Made by a program: the position numbers and the translations under genes
Assembly: GCF_001422485.1 (NCBI RefSeq)
Contig: NZ_LMNF01000001.1
Span: 1,376,250-1,440,249 of the forward strand
Source of the DNA: Agreia sp. Leaf283
GTDB lineage: Bacteria; Actinomycetota; Actinomycetes; Actinomycetales; Microbacteriaceae
DNA: 64,000 nt
Reading direction: 5' to 3'
The notes under the pieces: model-generated
The model's database searches: none
Told to the model about the DNA's origin: nothing
What the model saw: the letters and a program-made list of their open reading frames with translations, nothing else
Shown here: positions 1-8,451 of the stretch, piece after piece
How positions within the stretch are numbered: the stretch's first letter is position 1
Layout: each line of letters starts with the position of its first letter

Positions 1-81
1 CCTTGCCGTTACCTGACCGTCGCTCGGCAGACACCGGAATCTCGACGACTGTCGCGTGAGGCGCACGATGTGATTCACGAC

Positions 82-915
82 TCACGCTGCCGGTCTGACC
101 GCCTGGATCGTGTAGCTCAGCGGGGCCACTCCCGCGAGGGCATCGAGGGCGAACTCGCCATCGGGTCGCAGCAGCATCTGGCCCGGGAGTGCTCGCCACG
201 GCACGCTGTCGTGTTCGACGAGCATCGTGAGCCTCAGGCCGGCGTCGAGGAGCGCTGTGACGATCTCGCCGATGCCGTGATTCCACTCGTAGGTCGTGGT
301 CGCGGTGATCGGCTGATCCGTCTCGACGTAGCTGGCCTCGTCGTTCCACTCGAGTGGAGCCTTCTGCTCGAAGTAGGGAAAGCGCAGGTGCAGGTCGTCT
401 GTCAGCCGCTCCTCCATCGTCCACAGGATGGGGTGGCCCTCGCGGATGAAGAGCCGGCCGCCCGGTTTCAGCAGGCCCGCGACGACCTCCGCCCACCGCT
501 GCACACTGGGCAGCCAGCAGAGGGCGCCGATGCCGGTGTAGACGAGGTCGAAGCTCTGCGGCTCGAGCACCGACAGCGCGGAGTAGACGTCTGCCTCGAC
601 GAAGTCGACGTCGTCGCCCGTCTCCGCCACGAGTCGGCGTGCCTCGTCGAGCGCGACGGGCGAGAAGTCGAGCCCCGTGACACGGGCGCCGAGTCGGGCG
701 AGCGAGAGCGTGTCCGTGCCGATGTGACACTGCAGGTGCACCGTGCGCAGCCCCTCGACGGAGCCCAGTCGGTCGAGGTCGAACCTCACGACGTCGGAGA
801 TGAGCCGCCGATCGTCGATGTAGCGCTGCACCTGGTAGCCCACTCCGCTGCGGGTGGCGTGCGCAGACGCCCGATCATTCCAGTTGTCGCGGTTCGCGTT
901 GAGATAGTCGGTCAT
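82..915 (-). CDS. Class I SAM-dependent methyltransferase
   Basis: A 277-residue cytoplasmic methyltransferase of unknown substrate. The SAM-binding motif I is a variant, HLQCHIGTDTLSLARLG (residues 60-76). It is followed by GLDFSP (81-86), an acidic EADVY (107-111), and the post-motif LKPGGRLFIREGHP (149-162), in the usual order of a Rossmann-fold methyltransferase. The form HLQCHxG instead of DxGxGxG is known in one subgroup of these proteins. The ATG start is preceded by a good AGGAAGAGG ribosome site. It is divergent from the next gene, with 76 bases between them for both promoters. The fold is certain; the acceptor is not known. Confidence 0.88.
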   Translation of the reverse strand: MTDYLNANRDNWNDRASAHATRSGVGYQVQRYIDDRRLISDVVRFDLDRLGSVEGLRTVHLQCHIGTDTLSLARLGARVTGLDFSPVALDEARRLVAETGDDVDFVEADVYSALSVLEPQSFDLVYTGIGALCWLPSVQRWAEVVAGLLKPGGRLFIREGHPILWTMEERLTDDLHLRFPYFEQKAPLEWNDEASYVETDQPITATTTYEWNHGIGEIVTALLDAGLRLTMLVEHDSVPWRALPGQMLLRPDGEFALDALAGVAPLSYTIQAVRPAA

Positions 916-991
916 CGTCGGCCTCTTCCTGCCGCCGTCCGGCGAGCCCGCCAGAATATCAGTCCGGGCGCATCCCTGTCAGGATGGGGGG

Positions 992-2128
992 ATGCCCGAT
1001 TTCTCGTTCGACGACCTCCGCCGCTTTCCCGACGTCGAGGCTCCCAACCTGTTCGCGGTCGACGCCAGCGACAGGCTGATCCTCGATGAGGCGGCGGATG
1101 CGCTTGCCGCGGCCGCTCCCGGGGAGGTCGCCGTGCTGGGCGATCGCTACGGGGCGCTGACGCTCGGCGCGGCCGGGCTGCACGGGGCCACGCGCATCCG
1201 GGTTCAGCAGGATGCGTTGACGGGCGAGCGGGCCCTGGCCCGCAATGCCGACCGCACGGGGCTCGCCGACTCGTACGAGTCGATGCCGTTCGACGCCTCG
1301 CTCGTCGAGGGGGCGACCGTCGTGCTCATGCAGCTGCCGCGAACGCTCGCCGCGCTCGAGCAGGCGGCGGCGCTCATCGCCCGGCATGCGCATCCGTCGG
1401 TCGTGGTGTTCGCAGGCGGACGCATCAAGCACCTCTCGACCAGCATGAACGACGTGCTTACGACTCACTTCTCCGAGCTGCGGGTGAGCCTGGCGCGGCA
1501 GAAGTCGCGCGTGCTCGTGGCCTCCCAGCCCCGGGCCGGCGCCCACGCCGATTCCGACGCCGCCGCGATGCGCACGGAGTTCCACGACGACGTGCAGCTC
1601 TGGGTCGCGGCGCAGGGCACCGCCTTCGCGGGCACGAAGCTCGACATCGGCACGCGCTTCCTGCTGTCGTTCATTCCGCAGATGGCGGCGCACCCCGACG
1701 TGGCCATCGACCTCGGATGCGGCACGGGCGTTCTCGCCGCAGAGATCGCCCGGGCCCGGCCCGAGGCGCGGGTGATCGCGAGCGACCAGTCGTCGTCGGC
1801 CGTCGCATCCGCCCGCGAGACGATGCGGCTCAACGGGCTCGAGGCCCGGGTCGAGGTCGTTCGCGACGATGCGCTGCGCTCGCAGCCGGATGCGTCGGCC
1901 GGGCTCATCCTGTGCAACCCGCCGTTCCACGTGGGCGCGGCCGTGCACGCGGACGCCGCCCTCGGGCTGTTCCGCGATGCGGCGCGTGTGCTCGAGTCGG
2001 GCGGTGAGCTCTGGACCGTGTTCAACAGCTCGCTCTCGCACGCCGCGACCCTGCGCAAGATCGTGGGGCCGACCGACGTCGTCGGGCAGAACGCGAAGTT
2101 CACGGTGACGCGCAGCACGAAGCGCTGA
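992..2128 (+). CDS. RsmC/RlmG-like rRNA guanine-N2 methyltransferase
   Basis: A 378-residue two-domain methyltransferase. The N-terminal half (about 1-200) is a degenerate methyltransferase-like domain. The C-terminal half carries the working site: DLGCGTGVLA (240-249) binds SAM, and NPPFH (309-313) is the N/D-PP-F/Y signature of enzymes that methylate exocyclic amino groups. This layout is that of RsmC (16S m2G1207) and RlmG (23S m2G1835), so modification of a ribosomal RNA guanine is the likely role. Which rRNA site is modified cannot be told from the sequence. A run of six G precedes the ATG, and CAGGAT lies six bases further up, so the start could be led by either a ribosome site or a leaderless promoter. 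Confidence 0.8.
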   Translation: MPDFSFDDLRRFPDVEAPNLFAVDASDRLILDEAADALAAAAPGEVAVLGDRYGALTLGAAGLHGATRIRVQQDALTGERALARNADRTGLADSYESMPFDASLVEGATVVLMQLPRTLAALEQAAALIARHAHPSVVVFAGGRIKHLSTSMNDVLTTHFSELRVSLARQKSRVLVASQPRAGAHADSDAAAMRTEFHDDVQLWVAAQGTAFAGTKLDIGTRFLLSFIPQMAAHPDVAIDLGCGTGVLAAEIARARPEARVIASDQSSSAVASARETMRLNGLEARVEVVRDDALRSQPDASAGLILCNPPFHVGAAVHADAALGLFRDAARVLESGGELWTVFNSSLSHAATLRKIVGPTDVVGQNAKFTVTRSTKR

Positions 2129-2145
2129 CCCACCCGCGCTGCGCC

Positions 2146-2218
2146 GGTCGAGTAGCGAGGAAGAGCGTATCGAGGCCATCCGGCCACCGCGCCCGCCCTT
2201 CGACAGGCTCAGGGAACG
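2146..2218. repeat. Intergenic repeats upstream of the GntR gene
   Basis: Two short repeat units lie here. Positions 2146-2175 hold GGTCGAGTAGCGAGGAAGAG continuing to CGTATCGAGG, which resembles another dispersed actinobacterial repeat from memory. Positions 2196-2218 hold one copy of the 23-bp family A repeat (core CTTCGACAGGCTCAGGGAAC), found at many other places in this window. Confidence 0.7.
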
Positions 2219-2267
2219 CCGCGGAGACCACCAGGTGATAGCGTCGAATCCAGCTCCGGGAGGCCAG

Positions 2268-3752
2268 ATGTCGCGTTCGCTCGGCCTCACCGCGGAGGCC
2301 CGCTCGGCCGTGTTCGCGCCGCTCGCCGGCCCCGGCCGCAGCGAGCAGGTCGAGCAGCGGATGCGCGAGGCGATCGTGCTCGGGCTCGTCGGGCACGGCG
2401 AGCGTCTGCCCCGAGAAACGGAGCTGGCGCGACAGTTCGGCGTGGCCGTGTCGACGGTGCGCGAGGCGCTCGACGCGCTGCGCGGCCAGGGGCTCGTGCG
2501 CACGACCCGCGGACGAGACGGCGGCAGCTTCATCACCTCGAGCCCCGAGGGCCAGCGCGAACTCCTCGCGGCCCGCCTCTCACGCTTCTCGAGGGCTCAG
2601 CTGCACGACCTCGCTCTGCAGCTCGGCGCGATCAGCGGCTCCGTCGCGGCCACGGCGGCCACGCGCGCCACGAGCTCCGACCTCGACAGCCTGCGCTCGA
2701 TCGCCGAGTCGATCGACTTCGGCGACGAGGTGTCCGCCCGCCGGGGCGAGGCCCTCTTCCGTGTCGAGGTCGCGGCGGCCGCCCAGTCGCCACGGCTGGT
2801 GGCCGAGGAGCTGCGTCTTCAAGCCGAGTTCGGTCCTCTTCTGTGGTTCGGCATGCGCGACCAGGCCCTCCGCGACACGGTTCGCGACGCGCAGCTCGCG
2901 CTGATCGATGCGCTCGCCCGGCGCGACGCGGCTCGGGCGCGGGCGATCGTCGACGAGCAGCTCGCGGCCCTGGCAGCCGGCGCGATCTCCATCTCCGATG
3001 CGCACAGGCACGCGGCGACCCAAGCGGCATCCACCGACGCCGCCCCTCAATCGATCCTCACGCTCGACGACTGCGCATCCCTCGTCGTCGAGACGCTCGA
3101 CACCGTCTTCGAGGCGCTCGGCCGGGCCCGCGACGCCTTCGCGACCACGCTGGCGGGCCTCGCGCATCCGATCACCCGGGCCGCCCTCGACGACAGCGTG
3201 CGCGCCCTCGCCGAGGCCGAGCTGAGCGCCGGCGCCCAGCTCGTGATCGGGGCCGGCTTCGTGGCGACGCCGGGGTTCGTCGACGACGCGGCCTGGCACC
3301 TCGCCTGGTGGGTGCGCCAGGCGGGAGACCCGCTCGTGCAGCGGCTTCCGCCCCGCCAGCTGGCCGTGGTCGAAGACCCCGAGTCAGAGTTCTTCCGCGA
3401 CTACACCCGGCTCGAGTGGTGGCGCGGAGTGGCGTCGGGCGAGGCGAGCCACGTGACCGGCCCCTACGTCGACTACCTCTGCACGGACGAGTTCATTTTG
3501 ACCCTCACCATGCCCGTGCTCGATTCGGCGGGCGCGCAGCCCGGCGTCGCCGGGGTGGATGTGACGGTGTCGGCCCTCGAGGCCCGGTTCCTGCCCGCAT
3601 TCGCGCGGCTCGGCGAGCGCGTCACTCTGGTGAACGCGGCCTCGAGGGTCGTGCTCTCGACCGACCCGACGATCGCGGCGGGGACCCTGCTGCCCGAGGG
3701 CGGGGATCGCGTCTCCTGCGGAACGCTGCCCCTCGCCCTCGTGCGGCACTGA
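2268..3752 (+). CDS. GntR/FadR-type transcriptional regulator with C-terminal cache domain
   Basis: A 494-residue DNA-binding regulator. Residues about 15-85 are a GntR winged helix (EQRMREAIVLGLVGHGERLP, then LARQFGVAVSTVREALDALR). Residues about 100-245 are helical and look like an FCD ligand domain. The rest resembles a cache (PDC) sensor, with GPYVDYLCTDEFILTLTMPV followed by GVAGVDVTV. The ATG at 2268 is preferred over an upstream GTG (2235) because GGGAGG sits five bases before it. It converges on the amine-catabolic operon and is the obvious candidate regulator for it; that link is inferred. No signal peptide or membrane segment is seen, so this cache domain would work in the cytoplasm. 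Confidence 0.85.
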   Translation: MSRSLGLTAEARSAVFAPLAGPGRSEQVEQRMREAIVLGLVGHGERLPRETELARQFGVAVSTVREALDALRGQGLVRTTRGRDGGSFITSSPEGQRELLAARLSRFSRAQLHDLALQLGAISGSVAATAATRATSSDLDSLRSIAESIDFGDEVSARRGEALFRVEVAAAAQSPRLVAEELRLQAEFGPLLWFGMRDQALRDTVRDAQLALIDALARRDAARARAIVDEQLAALAAGAISISDAHRHAATQAASTDAAPQSILTLDDCASLVVETLDTVFEALGRARDAFATTLAGLAHPITRAALDDSVRALAEAELSAGAQLVIGAGFVATPGFVDDAAWHLAWWVRQAGDPLVQRLPPRQLAVVEDPESEFFRDYTRLEWWRGVASGEASHVTGPYVDYLCTDEFILTLTMPVLDSAGAQPGVAGVDVTVSALEARFLPAFARLGERVTLVNAASRVVLSTDPTIAAGTLLPEGGDRVSCGTLPLALVRH

Positions 3753-3810
3753 GGTGCGGAAAAATGTCGCCTCGGCTCGCCGGGATGCGACACTTCTCCG
3801 CACCTCAGTG
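3747..3810. terminator. Bidirectional hairpin between convergent genes
   Basis: A long near-perfect inverted repeat. CACTGAGGTGCGGA (3747-3760) pairs with TCCGCACCTCAGTG (3797-3810), and the stem continues inward with few mismatches to a loop of about 16 bases. It overlaps the stop codon of the GntR gene and lies just beyond the stop of the opposing permease, so it probably ends transcription from both sides. Confidence 0.65.
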
Positions 3811-3822
3811 CAGTGACGAGGC

Positions 3823-5469
3823 TCAGTCGGTCGAGGTTCCGCGCTTCAGGGTCTGGCCGGTGAAGAACGCGGGGTTCACCGCGCGCATCACGAACATGAG
3901 CACCACGCCCGCGAGCAGCAGGAACGCGCCCAGGATGAAGACCAGGCCGAGCCCGCCGATGTTCGATCCGCTGCCGTAGTCGGGGTTCATCGAGTCGATG
4001 AGGGTGGTCACGAAGATGACCGCGAGGATGATGCCGCCGAGGAGCGGAGCGAGGAACTTGAAGAAGAACGACCGCGCGCCCGAGAAGGCCTCTTTGCGGA
4101 AGTACCAGACGCAGGCCAGCGCGGTGACGCCGTAGTAGAAGCAGATCATCATGCCGAGCGTCAGGATCGTGTCGGTGAGCACGTCGTTCGACAGCACACG
4201 CATCACCGCGTAGAAGCCCCATGCCACGACTCCGGCGATGATCGTGGCGAAGCCCGGCGACTTGAAGCGCGGGCTGATCGACGCGAAGCGCTTGGGGAAC
4301 GCCTGGTAGTGGCCCATGGCGAGCATCGTGCGGGCCGGGCCCACGAAGGTCGACTGCAGCGACGCGGCCGAGCTCGAGAGCACGGCCAGAGACAGCAGGA
4401 TGGCGAAGGGTCCCATGATCGGGCCGGCCAGCGCCGCGAAGACGTTGCCCGAGATGTCCTCGTTGCCGAGTCCGAGCTCGCCCGTTCCGATGCCCGAGAA
4501 CATCAGCGACGCGACCGCGACGAGGATGTAGAGCACGAAGATGATACCGACGGTCAGCGTCGCGGCGCGGCCCGGAGTGGTCTTCGGGTTCTTCGTCTCC
4601 TCGTTCATCGTGAGGGTCACATCCCAGCCCCAGAAGATGAAGATCGAGAGCGAGACGCCCGCGGCGAAGGCCGAGAACGAGGGAACGCCGAACGGGTTGA
4701 ACCAGTCGAGGCTGAAGGGTGTGGCGTCGAAGGCCGAGCCGTCTGCGAAGTGCACGATCGCGGCGATGGCGAACCAGACGAGCACCACGAGCTGGAACCC
4801 CACGAGCCAGTACTGCAGCGACTTGGTCGTCTCCATGCCCCGGTACGACACGTAACAGGCGCCCACCATGAAGACCAGACAGGTGAGGATGTTGATGGGG
4901 ATGTTGCCCGCCAGATCGGCGATGTCGGGATTCTGGGTGATCTGCGCGATCGCCAGATACAGGAAGTCGACCGCGACGCCGGCGAGGTTCGAGAGCACCA
5001 CCACCGTCGCTACGATCAGACCCCATCCGCCGAGCCAGCCGAGCCACGGCCCGAACGCCCGGGTGGCCCAGGTGAACGACGTGCCGCTGTCGGGCATGGC
5101 GTTGTTCAGCTCGCGGTAGCCGAGGGCCACGAGGAGCATGGGCAGGAAGCCCACGAGGAAGATGCCGGGCATCTGCGTTCCCACCGCTGCCGCCGTGGGG
5201 CCGAGCGACGCGGTGAGCGTGTACGCGGGGGCGATGCAGGAGATGCCGATGACAGTGGCTCCGAGCAGGCCGATCGAGCCGGCCGAGAGGCCCTTCGACG
5301 AGAGGCCGGTCTTCGCATCCGCTGCGTCGATGAAGTCGACGCCCGCGTCGCTCCCACTCCCTGCGCCGCCCCCACTCCCGTTCCCTGAGCGGCCCCCAGT
5401 CCCGTTCCCTGAGCCGCCCCCACTCCCGTTCCCTGAGCCTGTCGAAGGGGCTGTGTTCTTGCGTGCCAT
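3823..5469 (-). CDS. APC-family amino acid/amine permease
   Basis: A 548-residue polytopic transporter of the APC superfamily, with about 12 hydrophobic segments. SIGLLGATVIGISCIAPAYT begins the first membrane helix, and SNLAGVAVDFLYLAIAQ falls in a later one. It is the last gene of the amine operon, 27 bases after the Usp gene, so the probable cargo is the amine or amino acid that the operon degrades. Residues 8-42 are an odd Gly/Ser/Asn linker with an 8-residue period (SGNGSGGG, SGNGTGGR and so on), encoded by tandem copies related to the family A intergenic repeat. The ATG has AGAAGGA upstream, so the repeat-coded stretch lies inside the likely protein and not before its start. Confidence 0.88.
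   Translation of the reverse strand: MARKNTAPSTGSGNGSGGGSGNGTGGRSGNGSGGGAGSGSDAGVDFIDAADAKTGLSSKGLSAGSIGLLGATVIGISCIAPAYTLTASLGPTAAAVGTQMPGIFLVGFLPMLLVALGYRELNNAMPDSGTSFTWATRAFGPWLGWLGGWGLIVATVVVLSNLAGVAVDFLYLAIAQITQNPDIADLAGNIPINILTCLVFMVGACYVSYRGMETTKSLQYWLVGFQLVVLVWFAIAAIVHFADGSAFDATPFSLDWFNPFGVPSFSAFAAGVSLSIFIFWGWDVTLTMNEETKNPKTTPGRAATLTVGIIFVLYILVAVASLMFSGIGTGELGLGNEDISGNVFAALAGPIMGPFAILLSLAVLSSSAASLQSTFVGPARTMLAMGHYQAFPKRFASISPRFKSPGFATIIAGVVAWGFYAVMRVLSNDVLTDTILTLGMMICFYYGVTALACVWYFRKEAFSGARSFFFKFLAPLLGGIILAVIFVTTLIDSMNPDYGSGSNIGGLGLVFILGAFLLLAGVVLMFVMRAVNPAFFTGQTLKRGTSTD
5351..5447. repeat. 24-bp tandem repeat inside the permease gene, derived from the family A repeat
   Basis: Four tandem units of about 24 bp (variants of CCACTCCCGTTCCCTGAGCG) end in one full family A copy at 5428-5447. 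The length is a multiple of three, so the permease frame stays open and a flexible Gly/Ser-rich linker is added near the N-terminus. Confidence 0.8.
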
Positions 5470-5496
5470 GGTTTCGATCCTTCTGGTGAGGCGGCG

Positions 5497-6354
5497 CTAG
5501 TCGGCGTCGTTGGGAACAACGATGAGGGGAACAGGCAGGGAGTGCAGCATGCGGTTCGCCGTGGCGCCCAGGAAGATGCGACTCGGAGAGGCGAGCCTCG
5601 ACGATCCGACGAAGGCGATCTCATCGTCTCGCCAGCCGAGCGCCTCGACCGCGGCCTCGACGCTCGGACCCTCCGCGACCTCGGTCGACAGGATGCCCTC
5701 CGTCTTCTCCCGTTCGGAGAAGTAGTCGAGCACGGTCAGCAGGTGCTCGTCGCTCGAGACCGGGCGGGACTCGCCGGCCCCCACCTCGACCAGGGTCACG
5801 AAGCGCAGTTCCACATCGAGGCCCTCGGAGATCGCCACCATCGAGTCGAGCAGGGCCTCCCAGCCGGGGCGGGTTCCGATGGCGCACGTGATGCGGCTGA
5901 TGCGCTCCGGCGCCCGATAGCCCCGGGGTGCGAGCGCCACGGGAACCGGCGAGGCGTGCAGCAGGGCGTTCGCCACGCTGCCGATCGAGAAGCGCTTGAG
6001 GATTCCCGATCGGGCGGCACCCACGACGATGCGGTCGGAGTCGAATGCCTCTGCCGCCTCGATCAGACCCTCCGACGTCGACTCGGCCCACAGCACGTGG
6101 GTGGTGGCCGTCACGTCGGCGGGCACATTCTGGATGGCCTCATCCAGCCACAACTGCGCCTGCTGGGCGATGATGCCCTCGAAATCGGCGGCGGATGCCG
6201 GCACCTTCGCGGGCACCGCGGTGCTCTGCGGCAGCACGAGGCAGATGCGCAGCTCGGCCTCGGTGAGCCGCGCGAGCGCGATGCCGAGCTCGACGGCCTC
6301 GCGGCCTCGCTCGGTGGCCTCGTATGCCACGACGTAGTTCGCTGTGCGGGTCAC
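5497..6354 (-). CDS. Universal stress protein with two Usp domains
   Basis: A 285-residue protein made of two UspA folds in tandem (about 1-145 and 150-285). The first ends in VVGAARSGILKRFSIGSVA and the second in FVGSSRLASPSRIFLGATA, both variants of the G-2x-G-9x-G(S/T) nucleotide-binding tail. Such proteins bind ATP or act as small-molecule sensors in the cytoplasm; the partner is unknown. The start is GTG with AAGGAGC just upstream. It sits between the amine oxidase and the permease and probably shares their transcript. Usp genes often stand next to transporters and may modulate their activity; that role is inferred here. Confidence 0.88.
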   Translation of the reverse strand: MTRTANYVVAYEATERGREAVELGIALARLTEAELRICLVLPQSTAVPAKVPASAADFEGIIAQQAQLWLDEAIQNVPADVTATTHVLWAESTSEGLIEAAEAFDSDRIVVGAARSGILKRFSIGSVANALLHASPVPVALAPRGYRAPERISRITCAIGTRPGWEALLDSMVAISEGLDVELRFVTLVEVGAGESRPVSSDEHLLTVLDYFSEREKTEGILSTEVAEGPSVEAAVEALGWRDDEIAFVGSSRLASPSRIFLGATANRMLHSLPVPLIVVPNDAD

Positions 6355-6373
6355 TTCGGTGCTCCTTGCTTCT

Positions 6374-6448
6374 CGTTCCCTGGGCCTGCATTCCGTTACC
6401 TGAGCTTGTCGAAGGGCATCTCTCCCCTTCGACAGGCTCAGGGAACGG
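6374..6448. repeat. Family A repeats as an inverted pair
   Basis: A partial copy (6374-6390) is followed by one copy in each orientation (about 6393-6416 and 6424-6447). The opposed copies can form a hairpin in the gap between the amine oxidase stop and the Usp start, which could attenuate transcription within the operon. Confidence 0.75.
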
Positions 6449-6453
6449 GTGTA

Positions 6454-8451
6454 TCAGTGGTCGTGGGTCAGGCCGCCGTCGGTGCTCGGCGCGTGGTGGT
6501 CGTGGCCCTCGTGGCCGTGATCGTGTCCGGCGTGGTCGTGCCCGGGGGCGCAGTGTGCGCCGGGGCTCGGCTCCACGTCGATCGAGGGGTTGCGGTCGAA
6601 GAACGAGACCGGCTTCATCCAGAACGACACGGTGTCGCTCGGCATGATCGGCCAGTCCTCCTGGCGGGTGATGTGGTGGATTCCGAACACGTACCAGAGC
6701 ACCACGTCGGTGTTGCGCACGGGGCGCTCCGCCTCGATCCACTCGGGCAGGCCGTGGTCGATCGAGCTCTGGTTCACGAACTCGCCGGCCGGCCAGCGCT
6801 CGTTCTCGTCGTTCGGCGTGACCCACACCGTGTGCCCGATCACCTGGGCGCGCTCGAGCACGGCCGAGCCGGGGGCGAAGAACGAGGGGATGGCGCCGCC
6901 CGGAACCAGCTTGTAGGCCACCTGGTTTCCGATGGTGTTGCGCTTGTTCTCGTTCACGACCTTCCAGGCGCGCTGCGTGTTCCAGTCGAAGTCGTCGTGA
7001 CCCTCGACCTCGATCGGGGTGTTCGCCTGCACGAGGGCGAGTCCGTGCGGGTTCTCGTCGGAGATCGGCACGATCTGCGTCTCGGAGCGGTACACGGTGT
7101 TCTCGGTGCCGTCGATGTCGAGGTCCATGCGGGCCACGATGAAGTGCTGGTGGAACGGCGCGTAGGTGCGGTTGTCGACCAGGGTTCCGTTGGGGTGCGC
7201 CTGGCCCTCGTCGATGTGGGTGACCACCATGATGCCGGTGGCGCGCACCTCGCACTCGATGTTGCCGTCTTGATAGAAGCGCCAGTAGACGAGGTACTCG
7301 TAGTTGGCGACCGTCACATGGAACGAGACGACGAGTCGGCGCATGCGGCGCACCTCGGCGCCGGCGTCGTGGTCGACGTGCTTCCACAGAACGGCGTTGT
7401 CCTCCTCGTGGATGCAGAACGCGTTCGGGATCGCGTAGGGCTCGCCTTTGGAGTCGTGCATCACGGCGTCGATGTAGCGGATCTCACCCAGGCAGTCGCA
7501 TCCGAGTTCGAGCGATGTGGTCATGAAACCGAGGCCCCACTCGCCGATGTCGAAGGCCGTGCGGCGGAAGTGGTCGACGCTCGGGTCGCGGTAGGGCACC
7601 ACCATTTCGGAGAACGAGAGGCGGTTCGCGATGGAGCGAACCTCGTCGCCGTCTTTGTAGGAGATGGAGTGCAGGGTCATGCCCTCGCGGTAGTTGAAGC
7701 CCACCCGCAGCGACCAGTTCTGCCACTCGATGAGGTTGCCGTCGACCTCGAAACTGGGACCCTCGGGCTGCACGATGTCGAGGGGCTTGAGCGGCGGGCG
7801 CTTGTAGTGCTCGCGGATGCGCTCGGGAATGAGGTGCGGCACGTACTCGCCCATGATCTGCGGCGTCTCGACCGTGAACGTGTCCTCGATCTCGAGCAGC
7901 TCCATGGTGTTCACGTCGATCACGCAGTGGAAGCCGTTGACCGGGCCGGCGTAGGGGTTGGCGCCGGGCTGCGACTTCACCCAGGTGTCGCTCCAGCCGA
8001 GGCGGCGTCCCTTGTACTTCTCGGGGATCACGGCGGCGCCGTAGGTCCACGTGTCCATGAAGACGAGTTCGAGGTCGGTGATACCGCGGTTGGCGAGTGC
8101 CGCGATGACCTGCGGGTTGGCGCGCAGTGCCGCGTCGGCCTCCTCCCACTCGTCGACGGTGAAGTTGGCCTGCACGTCGGGCACGTGGGTCCACTCGAGC
8201 AGGGCGTCGGATGCGAGCGACACGACGGCGATGTACGTCGCGTTCTCGGCGCGGTTCAGCACCACGAGGCGCGCCCGGCGCTCGGGAACCGTGCCGTCGG
8301 CCTCGAACTGCTTCACGGCGGCCTTCGACGGTTCGATCATCTCGATCGAGGCGAAGCGCCAGCCCGGGCCGACGTCCTTCTCGCGTTTCAGAATCGCGGA
8401 TGCGGCGCGGAACTCGTCGGCGTTCAGCGGGTCGAGCGGGTGGAAGGTCAT
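6454..8451 (-). CDS. tynA: Copper-containing primary-amine oxidase
   Basis: A 665-residue copper/topaquinone amine oxidase, which turns a primary amine, O2 and water into aldehyde, H2O2 and ammonia. The cofactor motif NYEY (383-386) places the topaquinone at Tyr384. The catalytic base is Asp301 in DIGEWGLG. Copper ligands are His434 and His436 (HQH) and a third His at 592 or 593 (GIHHITRQEDW). The layout matches the Arthrobacter enzyme family in length and order. No signal peptide is seen, so it should be cytoplasmic. The last 34 residues contain 11 histidines in HDH repeats, an unusual metal-binding tail. Its ATG overlaps the gabT stop (ATGA), so the two are translationally coupled. The exact amine (putrescine, tyramine or phenethylamine) is not known. 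Confidence 0.95.
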   Translation of the reverse strand: MTFHPLDPLNADEFRAASAILKREKDVGPGWRFASIEMIEPSKAAVKQFEADGTVPERRARLVVLNRAENATYIAVVSLASDALLEWTHVPDVQANFTVDEWEEADAALRANPQVIAALANRGITDLELVFMDTWTYGAAVIPEKYKGRRLGWSDTWVKSQPGANPYAGPVNGFHCVIDVNTMELLEIEDTFTVETPQIMGEYVPHLIPERIREHYKRPPLKPLDIVQPEGPSFEVDGNLIEWQNWSLRVGFNYREGMTLHSISYKDGDEVRSIANRLSFSEMVVPYRDPSVDHFRRTAFDIGEWGLGFMTTSLELGCDCLGEIRYIDAVMHDSKGEPYAIPNAFCIHEEDNAVLWKHVDHDAGAEVRRMRRLVVSFHVTVANYEYLVYWRFYQDGNIECEVRATGIMVVTHIDEGQAHPNGTLVDNRTYAPFHQHFIVARMDLDIDGTENTVYRSETQIVPISDENPHGLALVQANTPIEVEGHDDFDWNTQRAWKVVNENKRNTIGNQVAYKLVPGGAIPSFFAPGSAVLERAQVIGHTVWVTPNDENERWPAGEFVNQSSIDHGLPEWIEAERPVRNTDVVLWYVFGIHHITRQEDWPIMPSDTVSFWMKPVSFFDRNPSIDVEPSPGAHCAPGHDHAGHDHGHEGHDHHAPSTDGGLTHDH

